Assembly (NCBI GenBank): GCA_021442155.1
Contig: CM038221.1
Span: 144,746,264-144,810,263, forward strand
Reading direction: 5' to 3'
Length of the DNA: 64,000 nt
Source: Cymbidium sinense
Lineage: Eukaryota > Streptophyta > Magnoliopsida > Asparagales > Orchidaceae
Shown here: positions 23,019-35,400 of the stretch, piece after piece
How positions within the stretch are numbered: the stretch's first letter is position 1
Layout of the letters: each line of letters opens with the position of its first letter
The notes under the pieces: generated by a model
The model's input: only the letters and a program-made list of their open reading frames with translations
What the model was told of the DNA's origin: nothing
Database searches by the model: none
Translations under genes and position numbers: made by a program

Positions 23019-24240
23019 TTATGGATAGTATTTCTTTAAGTAAAGCCCACTGATTGGAAGCATTGGGTGCTCTCTTTTATAATTTATGAGTTGATAAGAT
23101 CCTCCTTCGTAGGCCTTCTCTATGGCATAAGGACCTTCCCAAGTGGGTTCAAACTTGCCTCCCATCTTTTAGAACAATTGGTCTCCTTAGAACTAAAATA
23201 AATCTCCTACTTGAAAAGCTCTAGGATGGACCAACTTGTTATGAGCTTGAATCATATTGGCTTTGTATAACTCAAGGTTCGGCATGCCTGTAGATCTCTC
23301 CTCCAAACCTTGAGCTCTTCCATAACTTGGCATTCTATTCATGATCTTATTACCCCATAACTATCCTTAGTGATGGGAGTTGGACTCTAATGGTAGAATG
23401 GCTTGCACCATAAGGAGAAAGGGGTGGGATTGAGTTCTATAGGTGGTGCGATGCCCAGGCTTCAACCAATTGTTCATGCCATCATCGATTGTTGTCATCT
23501 AGTGTCTTCTTAAGTATTTGAATGAGAGTTTTGTTGAAGGCTTTTGCTAACCCATTTTCCCTTGGATAATAGTTGGTAGATATCTCCAATCTATGTGTCT
23601 TTGAACAAAGCTATTGATTTTAGTGCTCTTGAATGCGTACCATTATCGAATATAATTCATTAAGGCACCCCGAACCTATATACGATATGGTTCCTAAAAA
23701 ATTAGAGCACATGTTGAGTTGTAACCTCTCTGAGTGGGATTGCCTCGACCCACTTGGAAAAGTAATCGATGGTAGCTAGAATGAACCGATGACCTTTGGA
23801 AGAAGAAGGATCAATGGACCCACTATGTTGGTACCCCAACACTTAAATGGCCATGAGGCCAATGTAGGATGTAGAATGTTGGGAGGTTAATGTAGGACCA
23901 CATCGTGTAGCTGACATTGGTGGCATCTCCTAGATATGTCCATGCAATGATCATCGTAGTATCCTAGTCTCTTGATCTTGGCTTTCATCTTTGGACCGAT
24001 TGATGTACTTGCATAAACCTCAGTGTACCTTGGTCATGATCCATGGATTTGTCAGACAATGTAACCACATATGATTGAAGGACATACAAGGTGTCATCCA
24101 CGAGCATAGGAAAGGGCTCTTCACCTAGTGTGCTAGTGATTTCTCTTGCCTATATTTAAATAATCCATGAATGGTTGCCTCAACTACTCATCCTTTTTTT
24201 GGCAATGGCAACCTCCCCTTCAAGAGAGAATCTCGAATTT
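23019..24240 (-). pseudogene. INT: Integrase, element B, broken
   Basis: The C-terminal tail is intact over 23019-23180: FEPTWEGPYAIEKAYEGGSY, then HPMLPISGLYLKKYYP and a TAA stop. Upstream on the minus strand, the second catalytic Asp is kept (IFDNGT, near 23645-23662), whereas A and D have Asn. The region near 23740-23840 carries the SKW segment and the start of the core, and the zinc-site part lies near 23930-24030. Stops and small indels break the frame. There is no internal duplication as in A. It lies just after the second RNase H as usual. Confidence 0.8.
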
Positions 24241-24745
24241 AACATCAATAAGGGATAAGACTTGTCTATTTTGGACCCTTATTGGAATGGACTCATCTTC
24301 GACATGCCAACTCTTTGGCAAGCTTGGCTAATGCCGCTACTATGTTCTCTCGAGAATCTTGTAGATGGTAACCTCAGGATTTGGGCCAACAACTCCATGG
24401 TATACTTGTGGTAATGATGGAGCTTAGGCTTTAGAACTAAGACCCAATGATTTGGTTGATGACTAACTGAGAATCCCCAAAGATGTTGATACTCTAGACG
24501 CATAGTGTAATGACTAACTCCAGACCGGCAATTAGAGCCTCATATTTGGCTTTGTTGTTGGTGCATGGATTGGACAAATGATATGAGAACCTCATCACAT
24601 CACAGTCTGAAGTTAGGAGAACTATTCCTACCCCTACCTTTCTTGGGATAGTAAATTATGGTTTTTCTCCCCTTTGAGAGGAAGTTGCACCATCAAAGTA
24701 CATCTCCCTATGGCTAGCACCAGTATCCCTTAAGTTCATGATTTA
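24241..24745 (-). pseudogene. aRNH: Second RNase H (Tat-type), element B
   Basis: On the minus strand the order is FDGAT near 24690, then YHLSNPCTNN and KYEALIAGLELV near 24530-24590, then SINIFGDSQLV near 24465-24500, then LKPKLHHYHKYTMELLAQIL near 24375-24430. Key Asp and Glu positions are recognisable. One stop replaces a residue before SINIF, and a frameshift follows SQLV. It is better preserved than the copy in A. Confidence 0.75.
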
Positions 24746-25120
24746 TTCATTAGGGAGATCATCATTAAGTGAGAATCTGAGGAAGCTAAAGAAATCAAGT
24801 GCTTGTCCTTTCATCACGGAGGGTATGAAAATGTTATGTCAAACCGAGATAAAATCATGGACCAATGCAACCCATCTAAATAAGGTCGTGTCATGAGATA
24901 TTATAGTGATTGACTCTAGAGATCATTTTATGAGAAAGCATGTAGTGTTGTAGCTTTGGGATGCAAAGATTAAAGCTAGCAATATTTTTCAATAGGTGGA
25001 TAGTTTGCCTCAGGGATTAGATGATGAGAGATAATAGAGATTCTCCTCTTATCATTGTTTGAGCCAACAAAGTGCCAAGGGAGTCATCTAATGCAAGAGT
25101 ATATAATATGAGCGCTTGCG
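24746..25120 (-). pseudogene. RNH: First RNase H domain, element B
   Basis: The minus strand encodes fragments matching YYLSHHLI, EANYPPIEKY and the ASQKL helix seen in D (61160-61331), here at about 24910-25110. Several small deletions break the frame, and I cannot confirm the first catalytic Asp. The stretch 24746-24900 is the spacer to the second RNase H. Confidence 0.65.
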
Positions 25121-26155
25121 GATAGAGCTAGAACTGGCGATCATCGATATTGCTTGATGTCTTCAAGGCATGCTTATCATCCCACTTGAACTTGGCATCC
25201 TTTTGAATGGTTGGCATCTTCATGATAAGTTGGAAATGAAGGGTCTTAGATACACCAACCGCCCTTGAAATGACTGAGTTGTGTTAGAGTTTTGGGGTGG
25301 CATTTCTAATATCACTTTGATCTTGGATCAATTTCAATTCCCCGGTCGGACAAACCCAAGGAATTTTCTGAAGCTACTGAATGCACACTGGGGTTCATTT
25401 TGAGGTTGTATTATCTTAATTGTTCAAAACTACTCTCAAGTCAAAGAGATGGTCTTCCTTTTCTTTTGACAACGAGATCATCGATGTAGCATTCAACTTG
25501 ATGAATGAGTGAGTTTGAAGATTCAGTCATGGCTGGTATGTAACACATTTTAAGGCAACATAAATAGATAATTTTTTGAAGGTAGTGTTTCTTTCATCCT
25601 GGGGCCATCTTGATTTGGTTGTAGGATGACCCATCCATAAAGGAGAATACGCATGAAATGATGTCCACCATTAGGTATAGGAAGTGGAAATTCATCCTTA
25701 GGACATGCCTTATTTAGATCCCTAAAATCACGATATGCAATTTGGCCATTTTTTTCTTAAGGACACAGCCAACCATGTAGGATATTTTTCTTCCCTAAAA
25801 TCAACATCGATCAAGTGACCTTGTTCAATGTCTAATCGCATGCATCTAGGAGCCTACTTGATAGTTAGATTATTATTCGTAGTTTATGGACTGCTATGTC
25901 GAGACCGCATCTCTTCATAACTCCATGCAAAATCCTTAAACTCATCAATTTCACTAAATCATTTATTTTTTTTCATTCAATATAGAACATGTATGTTGGG
26001 CGTGGATCTTCTTCGTTGATTTCTTTGAGCTCAGTTGATGATCTCCTTCAAACTTTGGTGCATCCTTGACTTCAAAGTCATTTGGATCATCCGAAGTTTC
26101 TAAACACACCTCATATGAGTTAGCATGATTTGAAAAGAACTTATCACTCAAATGA
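25121..26155 (-). pseudogene. RT: Reverse transcriptase, element B; YIDD intact
   Basis: The minus strand carries the lead-in and TKKIHAQHT block near 25990-26010, the fingers near 25720-25850, motif A (FMDGSSYNQIKM) near 25610-25640 and the catalytic box YIDD at 25477-25488, followed by LVV. The thumb and connection regions extend to about 25130 (KKDAKFKWDDK). The Asp pair of YIDD is kept, and its first codon sits in a CpG (TCGAT) that is mutated in D. Frameshifts and stops remain, so it is inactive as it stands. Confidence 0.8.
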
Positions 26156-26944
26156 TTATGATGACTGTTGTAATCTCATCATCAATCGGACCCACCTAAT
26201 CCTAGTCTCCTTTGATTGAATGTCGCATTTGTTGTCCCATAACCTTTCAAAGTAATCGACTGTGTTTAGACAAGCATGTGGAATTAATCTTTCTTTGCTA
26301 AATTAAGAACACAAGGCGAGTACCAATCAAAAGGTAATTCTATTAAATCTTTGTATGAATCATCTACATCGCTTCTTGACTTGAGGATGATGCTCAAGAA
26401 AGAACTCACCTTTACATTTATGGAAGACTTAGGGCTTCCTTAACTACCAAACCCTCAACTTTTGTGAGGAAAGTGGGGTTAGAGCTAAAGTTCCAACTGA
26501 TCACATTTCATATATAGACTTGGTTATACACTTTGCTTAGAGCAATCTTCATCGCTCTCAACTATCACTTGCATGGGGATCTATCTGAAGTGCTAGCTAG
26601 CTAATCATATATGACTCATCCTCAAACTAGATTCTAAGTCTATAGATAGTAGGTGTACTCAGTAGGGACATAACTCCTATTGGGTGGCCAAGGAGGTCTT
26701 CCATCCTAGCATGTCTCTGATCTACCTCTTCCTCCCGGTGGAGGTCGAGTCATCCTACCCATATGTTGAATGGAATAATGAACGTGGGTGGAATCTAATG
26801 TCGCTCTACTTTCTCCTCCAAGTCTATTTCTTGCTCCCTTTATTTTCTTTCTCTTTTCTTTTTTCTTTCTTTTTTTTCTTTTCTTTTTTTTTTTTTTCTT
26901 TTCTTTCTTTTCTTTTCTTTTATTTGAACTTTCCAAGTTCATGA
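26156..26944 (-). pseudogene. Protease-to-RT linker with expanded Lys tract, element B
   Basis: The + strand shows an almost pure T/C run at 26850-26925. On the minus strand this is a purine tract encoding Lys with some Arg and Glu. A and D have a Lys-rich tract at the same position, so the coding context is ancestral and the length is recent expansion by slippage. The rest of the linker matches A 5500-6290 and D 52990-53460 at DNA level without a clear frame. Confidence 0.6.
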
Positions 26945-27600
26945 GAATAGACTTGTTGATTTTGAGGAGATAGTAGGTTGCATCCTCATATATTCTGACT
27001 TCATGAATCGTGAATAGCTTGAGATCTCTTTTGATGCATTATTCAATCCTATCCCTCATGAACTTCATGCACTAATGTAGAGAGGATGGAATCATGTTGT
27101 TCTCATGTATCCACGGTCTCCCAAGAAAAGCATTGAAAGATGTATCTGAGTCTATAATATGAAACTTCTTAGTCTTCCAATCATCTACTTCTAATGGAAA
27201 CACTAGAGCCTGGCCTCTCACCTTGTTCATTGAATCCTCTCAACATCATCCTCTCTTTGAAAGTTTGAGATGTCAATCCTCAAGTAGGTGAGGGTTTTAG
27301 ACTCATAATTCATGATGCACCTTGTCAACAAGAACTCGATATCCTGTATCTTTCAATATCCACTGTAATGTAAAGAGGGAGGTTGTGCTTGGTCATTCTT
27401 AGAAGCAACTCTTCATCACTGAATGTAACTCCTAGAGTGTCCTCTGAACTACAAGCCTCCTCCTCAGTAGCGGTCAGCTGGGCTAAGCATATCTTTGGAT
27501 CAAGAAGAGCCTTGATTAGAGATTCCCTCATCTCTTTGGATAAGATAAGGGCATCATATATGCTTAACTTAGTGACAATTTTCTAAGATGTGCTAGGACA
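26945..27600 (-). pseudogene. pro: Aspartic protease domain, element B; catalytic Asp kept
   Basis: On the minus strand MRESLIKALLDPKICLAQLT (from 27531) leads to VTFSDEELLLRMTKHN, PLYITVDIER and then the active site VLVDK near 27310-27330, with Asp retained; a frameshift follows. The region to about 26945 holds the remaining strands. The lead-in corresponds to 4740-4900 in A and 52350-52460 in D. Confidence 0.75.
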
Positions 27601-28265
27601 TTGTAGTCAACCTTGGCTTGATCCTCCACAAGCATATCCATGGGTGGAGCATCTGGAGGCTATTTGCTCTTTAGAACCAATGATTTGCTTACCTTATCCC
27701 GAGGTACCACCAGGAGGTAGAACTTTGCCACGAAGGTTAACTTTAGTGACCTGGAATGATGAATTTAGTGGAAGTTCTACCTTCTCATCGTGTACCTACC
27801 ACTTCTCCTATGGGATCATCGAGTCGATGACTCCAAATCAATCTCAAGAGGTGAACTGATGATTTAGAAATGGAAATCCATTTCTAAATCAAGAGAATGA
27901 AACTAGAGTTATCATTATTATTTTGTAGACTTGGAGAGTTTTGAGGGAATAAAATCTAGAGTATTAGAAGTGGACAAGATGTAAGTGAAAGCTTTCTTCA
28001 TTGATTTCTTCTTAGATGGAGGTACATGATAGAAATCTAATAAAGTAAGTGGGGTAAGGGGTATAGTGCCCTTGTCCACTGATACAATGCTTTTACTAGC
28101 AAAGGAGGAGCTAGTGGAGGAAGAAGCAGTAGCTGTAATGGTGGATGGAGTGCTGGACTCAGATGGTGGTTCTGCTATCCCTGCAAGTAAGGTAGGTCAT
28201 GTGACACCTTCTTCCTTCAAGTTATCTTTGGCAACTTGCAAACCTTCCTTGGTGTTGGAGGTTTG
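27601..28265 (-). pseudogene. Gag-protease linker, element B
   Basis: Broken counterpart of A 3985-4638. The minus strand shows the same word order (a Ser/Leu-rich stretch, an acidic patch near 27850, then the Leu-rich lead-in), but no frame survives beyond about 90 codons. Apparent frames on the + strand are complements. Confidence 0.5.
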
Positions 28266-31213
28266 AGTTGCTTAAACACAAGAAAGCTTCTTGATCTTAG
28301 AGATCACTTTTTTAGAGGTTCGGGATAAGGTAATATCCCAACCTTCTTTTTTCTTAAGAGGATCGCAAGTATCCCCTATAATTACTTTGATAGAACTGAA
28401 GGGTTGTTCTAACAAGTATTCCTTGGGGATAATAATAGCTCGACTTGTAGCGCTCAAGCCCTTAAAGGTGACACAATCCTAAGACATGACTAACCATACG
28501 GGTAGGGCAATAGTTAGGATCATTACTCTGCCCACATCTTGCCTCTTGGGCTGTGTAACTAAAGTCAAGTTTCTTTAAGAGATTCTTAAAGATCTTCCTA
28601 ACTACCTCCCTATTGAATGAATATGACTTATTTAATCTATTGATAAGAGTAGGTGGCTAATAGCTACATAGTGGTGGATATGAGTACCACTGATGAGTAT
28701 GCTATGGAGGAGGCGATGACGGACATTGTGGCAGCTGTGGTGACTAGTATACTGGCCGAGGTGGTGGTAGAGGAGGTGGTAATGGAGGTTGTTGTGCATG
28801 AGGTCTCTCATACTAAGCTCTGGCTGGTTACTTCCCTTTGTCTATTGACACTACTACCCTTAGCTTCTTCTCGAATGCTTTATGGGGCTTGGGCTTGAAT
28901 GATTGGTCTTGAAAAGGTAACTTTTTTTCCTTGTAGCTAGCCTTGTTGATTAATTTCTCAAAGGTTTTGATTGTAAATCCCTTTAAGCATGAAAGCAATC
29001 GGCCATGAATATTCTTGAGAAGAATTTTATAGCATATTATTTGATAACGGTTCATATTTCATACTCGTTTCCACTCTAAGAATATAATCAACAAGGAACT
29101 CATTGAGATTTTGTTGTATCATAATGAGGTCACCCACAATTACCCTTTGTTGGGCTCCAGCAAATCTCTTGATGAGGAGGTGCTCCAAAGAAAAGTCTTC
29201 ACCGAACCATTGGAGTTCAGTACCAATCAAATGCAATCTATGCTAATGAAGAGAAGAGAAGTGCATCACTACCTCGAACATCTCCTCTAAAGTGCTATAT
29301 GTTGCTAGGGTTTCCACTACCATCAAAGATCTTGAAGGATGGTGGCACAAAACCTTAGGATATTGGACACATCAAATTCCTCGTAGGGTCTACCCTTTGG
29401 AATATGAGCCACCTCGCTTGCACCAATGCTTCCTTCACTTGATTTCCACCATATACTTTATATCTCTTGCATGGAGGTACTTTATGACCTTCTATGCATC
29501 GCCACTATGGTCCATGAGATGCTCTTGGCTGATCTAGAACATGCAACAACGAGGGTGGTCCCTCTAAGAGTATATTGATGGAGCTTGGCCTTGAAGTTAG
29601 GACGCCACTAACAAGTCTTCAACTCTTTCCATCTTAGATATGCTCATCTCTTCGCCATCGATGAAGGTGTTGGGTTGAATGAGCTATGTCTTCTTCCTCA
29701 ACCAACACCCTCTGCTATGTTGATCCCTAAGGAGGGAACCCTGTACCATATGGACTTCGAGTCCTCCAAGAGATCATCCTCATCTAGATCAAAAACCCTA
29801 GCATCCTCTCTCATCGTGAGATCCCCAGAGTTCCCTCTTCAAGTATTGAGCGGATCTCATCTAAAGAGTGCCTAATAGGGACAAACACCGCTACAATGGA
29901 GTATACTCACAGAAATACATCGGGCATTGCTTACCACTATACTACTGTCTCTAGGAGGACTATGCTCACTGACATGTATATGTTGATCATTGACCACTGG
30001 CTGAACACTGACTATGGGAGGATCCACTGCCATGGACACTACATCTATATCATCTACCCCTTCTACCACTGATGCTGCTACAGGTGGAGACTACAAGGGC
30101 TGTTGTAACTATAATTGTTGTGATTGCAGTGGTGACTCGACCACGGTGGCTTTGGGTCATCATTCCTTCTTCATAGAGGCGGAGGTCAATAGAGAGAACC
30201 TCACCTCAATGAGTGGAGTAGATGGAGTGGGATCCTTGGGTCGTAGCCAAGATCACCAATGGTGCTTTCTTTCCCGGATGGGGGCTTGATCTTTTGGAAT
30301 GGGGATGTGTGAGCGATAGGATGGTGAGGTGGAGCGGTGTGGAGGTAGAACACCCCTCAACTAGGCTACTCCTCCTATAAGTAGCACCGATGATGATGTC
30401 AATGATGTAGGTACGATGATGGAAAATCCATCGGTGCGAGGCCACCGCATCGCAAACCTCCATTGCTCTCCTCTCCTGAGTTGATGCCCGAGCCTCAAGG
30501 CTCTCTCCTCTGATATGACTTCTAACTCTCCTAGGGATAACTATCCTCATATCAAAAATTATACCGGACTCTGAGCATCCATAAGCTTGGCCAACCTAGC
30601 GTAAGATTATTCTAAGCCCGGCGTAGGGCTTCTTGTGCTCCCTAATCAGTGTCAAAATATGGTGGTAGTGTGAATCCTCCTAGTCCTCCCATCAAGGTGA
30701 GGGGGTGGAACCTACTACCACTCAAATGTGGAGAGGTCTCGGGGAGATCCCTCCACCATGGGAAGCGTCCATCTCTCTCTCTTGTGATGTGTTCTGATTC
30801 TTGTGTAATGTTGTGTTCATGTGTATGGCAGATAGAGAAGCACCCACCTCAAATGTGGAGAGACTATCTTAGAAGCCACAGCCCTTCCCTTTGGGGTGTC
30901 CAAGGAGGGGTAGTACTGCTAGTGTTGTAGTAGGAGTAACTTGACCCTGAGCATAAGCATAAAATTAGGAGGTAGAGAACAACTGGCCTTCCTCTTTAGT
31001 GGAGGAAACTCAATCGATGGCATATCAAATTGGATAAGTGACCTCCACCACCCCATCCTTGCTAACTATGGTGAGGGCTGTCCCCTCGCAGGAAATCCTC
31101 ACACCCTCAAAACCATGACCAAAGTAGATGACCTTGGTGGAGCCAGGGAGAGAGACAAATCCGTGGCTAAGTTTAGACCAAGGGAAGGAAAACATGAACT
31201 TGTTGGGAGCCAT
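28266..31213 (-). pseudogene. gag: gag, element B, with N-terminal module from the true start
   Basis: The start is the ATG at 31213-31211, opening MAPNKFMFSFPWSKLSHGFV, followed by GSTKVIYFGHGFEGVRI. The same opening pattern (MA..KF.F.FP) appears in D at 49352, which supports this start. About 1.3 kb of low-complexity, Ser/Pro-rich sequence follows (29880-31000). Then comes the acidic segment FDLDEDDLLED near 29780, the capsid core (LEHLLIKRFAGAQQRVIVGD near 29150-29190) and a low-complexity Gly/Val/Thr tract near 28690-28800. The damaged knuckle lies near 28480-28520, and the end is WDITLSRTSKKVISKIKKLS near 28275-28345. Frameshifts and stops are many. I do not recognise the N-terminal module. 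Confidence 0.7.
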
Positions 31214-31329
31214 ATGTTGCCTATTGAGTGGAAGAACTAACACACTAAATGCATTGTTGAAATATAGCTGAGTCAAACACTTGCTTTGATATTCACCTTC
31301 AATCATTGATCTTAATATTTGATTTGGAA

Positions 31330-32420
31330 TTTAAACCCACACTGATCAATCTTAAGGATGTTAAGTGGGGTTCATTGGAGAGATTTGGATATTGAGGAGA
31401 GTCTTTGCCATTTGATTTCGATTTAGAACCCATACTCAACCAATTTAGGTAGGTTGGGGTTCTAAAATTTGAGGAGAGATTTTCTTGGAGATATTTGTGT
31501 TTTGTGCATCTTGTTTGAAAATATTGATAGTTTGAAAGACCTACTTAGCAAATTTGGTTAAGAAGAGGTTGTGATTGTGTATTTGAAATATTTGTGAAGA
31601 TTTGATTGTGTGATATTTTGATTTGAAAATGGGGCTTCTTACTTAACAAATTTGGTATGTTAAGTAGAGCCACATGTGTTTGATTTGTTTGATGATGAGA
31701 CTTTCACTTAACAAATTTGGTATGTTAAGTGAAAGTAAAATGTGATGAGATATTTGCTTTTCTTTGAAGATTCTCACTTAACAAATTTGGTATGTTATGA
31801 AATCCCCAAATGTGTTTGAGATATGTTTATTCTTTTTTGAGACTCTCACTTAACAAATTTGGTATGTTAAGTGAAAGTCGTGTTTATGATTTGAAAATGA
31901 AACTCACTTAACAAATTTGGTATGTTAAGTGAAAGTCAAATGTGTTATGATTTTGAAAATGAAACTCTTAATAACAAATTTGGTATGTTAAGTGAAAGTC
32001 AAATGTGTTTATGATTTTGAAACTCACTTAACAAATTTGGTATGTTAAGTGAAAGTCAAATGTGTTTATGATTTTGAAAATGAAACTCTCACTTAACAAA
32101 TTTGGTATGTTAAGTGAAAGTCAAATGTGTTTATAATTTTTTGAAAGAAAAGAACTTATTTAACAAACTTAGGTATGTTAAATGGAGTTCAATTTGTTCT
32201 TATGATTTTCAAAAAGGGGGTTCTTTGACATACTTGGACATGTCAAATGAGATCCAAATGTGTCTTGAAGTCCAAGACTTTGGCAAGAAGGAGTTCAATC
32301 AGACAAATGCAGATGGTGTCAAATAGAATTCAATTTGCTTTACCTTCTCCGAGGGAAGGGGAACTCCCATTTGACAAATTTGGGTATGTTAAGTGTGGGG
32401 TTCAAATATGTCTTAACTTC
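31330..32420 (-). repeat. Leader hairpin array, element B
   Basis: About a dozen short inverted repeats lie just upstream of the gag start, 60-100 bp apart. The best, at 31700-31736, has 14-base arms ACTTTCACTTAACA and TGTTAAGTGAAAGT, with the loop read on the element strand as TACCAAATT. Others have altered but still matching arms: ATTTAACA with TGTTAAAT (32158-32183), TTTGACAT with ATGTCAAA (32224-32247), and TTAGAACCC with GGGTTCTAA plus inner CAACC with GGTTG (31423-31465). Spacers (AAATGTGTTTATGATTTTG) are shared too, so the unit amplified in tandem. Confidence 0.85.
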
Positions 32421-35400
32421 TCTTTTGTGTGTGTATGATTTACTGCTTTTCGAAAAGGGGGAAATCCTCAACTCTAGCACAACCTAAAACCTAATGTGGA
32501 GCTTCTAGTGAGGAAGCACAACCCAAATCTTTATGAAAATGGGTATTGGTTTGCCTCCAAAGAGGACAAACCACCGACATTGACTTATAACCTCCTGTGG
32601 AACTAACTCCTCCTACAATTTTAAATACAAGTAAGTCTTTATGTTTATGCAAGATAGCATTATTTATTTAGAAAAGAGATTAAGTCCTTAAACTCACTTC
32701 TTAAAGAGACTAGATCATGTAAAGGCATGCTTCAAATGACCTAAATCTAAGCAATTCAAATTTTATTTTATTTTCATTTTTGGACAATTATTTTGACTCG
32801 AGCTAATAGGATTTTTTGTGACTAATGCATGAGAAATCAGATTATTGGTCAAAATCAACAAGAAGGGAGGAGGTGAGTTTCCACCATGGCTCTCAAAGGT
32901 CAAGCTGAGTTCTCTGGAAAAGGTGGAAGTCCTCCAATAAAGAGTGAAAGATGCATTTGTATGATATTATAAAGAAATGCTCATCCATAAGGGGTTGCTA
33001 ATTCTTTTATCTTGATTTTAAACCTAAGCTTTAGGTGAGGTTATGAGTTATTTAATTTTAATTTGAATGAAGTTGGGTAAAAGATTTATTTTTTTCTAAA
33101 GAGCCTAATCCCCATCCAGCCATACATAAAAGAAAACTAAAAATCATGCCACTTAATGCAAAAGCTAAATAAATTATCAATCAATTTATAAAGCTAATCG
33201 CAAAAGAATAAATGGCCATGGGTACACCACCACAAACCCAAAATATCAAATGGGTATAAATTTCACCCTTACACAACTATATTACAAATGAATTAAATTA
33301 CATAAGGAAATTATATGGGGTCTTCAAGCTTTATTCTTCTTTCTTATTTCTTTCTTCTTCTTTCTTCTTTTAGTTCCTTCTTTTGGATGGTTGGAAGGTG
33401 GATGCTCCAAGGCTTTACATGGTATTGGGATGGGATCATGACCAATGCTCATCCTAATCCCATAAAAATCATTCCAAAATCCTAGTTATATAAATTTTAC
33501 ATGAAAAGAAAAGTGGAAATCTAACTAACACCTAAGATAAAGATTAGCTAAATCACACCACAATCCCAAGATGTAGACTTATCACCCCACATAAGGGTGA
33601 CTAAGTCCATTGGTATGGATTATGCTTAGATAGAAAGCACCGCAAAAAAAGCATTTATATTTTTATTTATGATAGCCCTTAACAATCCCTCAGAAAGAAT
33701 AGTTAGACTAAGAATATCCTACCATTCATTCTAGCATACACCTAACATACCAAAAGATATATCAAAAACAAAATAAATCAAACCATAACACTAACCTAGA
33801 AGTGGTGACTTAGGCTAATGTGTGCTTTGAAGGCTTGTGTGGCTATGCTTAGAATTTAAGTTTAAATTTTATAAGTGTGAAGAACATGTTCAACTTAGAG
33901 GAGGATTTCATTTAAGTTGTTTAAGTATTTTGGGTTGGTTTTATTTCAGTTTTTAATTTGGTTTAAGTGAAACTACAATTAATTACTAAGTTATGAAGAC
34001 AGGGAAAGAGAAGAGAACTTTGCTTTCCTTCCCTAACCTTAAGTAATTTTCTAAAGTAGGTTCATGTTTTAGTTCATTTTAGGTGAATGTTTTGATTACA
34101 TCTTTTAATCAATCCTAAGTTTAGATAAACTCTAACAAAACTATTCAAAAACAAAGGCATTTTAAGATTAAATAAAATGAACCAAAATTCACATAACACA
34201 TTACTTCATTTCTTTTCCCAACATATATAACATGCATGGATGGACCCTAAGCTAACTATACATAAATGATAGTATTTAACACATTTAGGTACATAAGTAA
34301 TTTTATAAAATTTAGAATTTGAACATGCATTTTTCTTAAGTAGAAAGGGCTTTCTTATCTAAATTTTCATACATAAAATGAAAGTAAGAAGGCAAAGAAT
34401 GATAACCAAATCCAAGACCTACTTATTACTTAAAGCCTCGCAACCTCGACTAATATACAATTTTTCTTAAATACAAACATGCATATAAAAAGAATTTATG
34501 AAAAGGAAAATGAAAAAATTTATTTAATGGATTGTTTATGCAATTTATACATGCAGTATAGTAACCCTTCTTAAATGATAGCATGGATGAATAGTATGAA
34601 TTAAGTGTTGGGTTCTTTCAAATGAACCCTACATCTTACCAACTTATTCAAAACTATGCTAACATAAGAAAGAAAGGAAAAACTACACTAAGCATGACTT
34701 ATAATTATATCACATGTTTATAATTAAAGTATAAGTAGACACTTTCTGATTTGGTATTTGATTTATGTATTTTGAAAATAATTTGGATTTAGTAGTGATA
34801 ATAGCCACTCATATTTCTACTTTAGCCAACACATGCAAATTTGACATAAAGTAAATAATTTCATTTTAAAACTTGAATTTCAAAACTATGAATGCATGAA
34901 ATCACGTGGCATGCAATTTAACATATTGAGAAAAGATCCAAAGTAATGAAAGCATGTAAACAAACTCACTTTACTTAAATCCTAAAGACATTCTTATGGA
35001 ATAAGAAAATTTATAATAAATTAAAGTGAATTTCAAAATAATTTTTATTTAGTTTGAAGTTTGATTTAATTTTGAAAAGGTGAGATGAGTTTACTGTTCC
35101 TAACCCATTCTCACATGTGTTTTGTATTTTTGTTTAATTTTTAGATGATTGGATCCATTTTTATGCATTGATTAGGTTAAGGTATGAATTAAGTAGCTTA
35201 ATTAACCCCATCTACACCACCTAAGAATTAACTAAATGAGCTAATGAGATGACATAAAACCCATAAGGAATTTAAATTTGCAATGCACCTACAATGAAAA
35301 GGCTAATTTTTCACAATTAAAAGTTAATTAAGCTATGTTTATTTAAAACACCCTTTCACAATGTGAATTGGGTTTGATTTTCTTAATTAAACTTATATTA

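Noticed and set aside
26684..26973. Open frames over the T/C tract, including a poly-Phe frame on + and a Lys-rich frame on -
   Set aside because: The + frame is only the complement of the purine tract. The - frame is the slippage-grown linker of pol, not a separate gene.
31330..32420. CRISPR-like array (short palindromic repeats at regular spacing)
   Set aside because: The spacers are near copies of each other, repeats vary in stem sequence, and the context is a plant retrotransposon leader with no cas genes.
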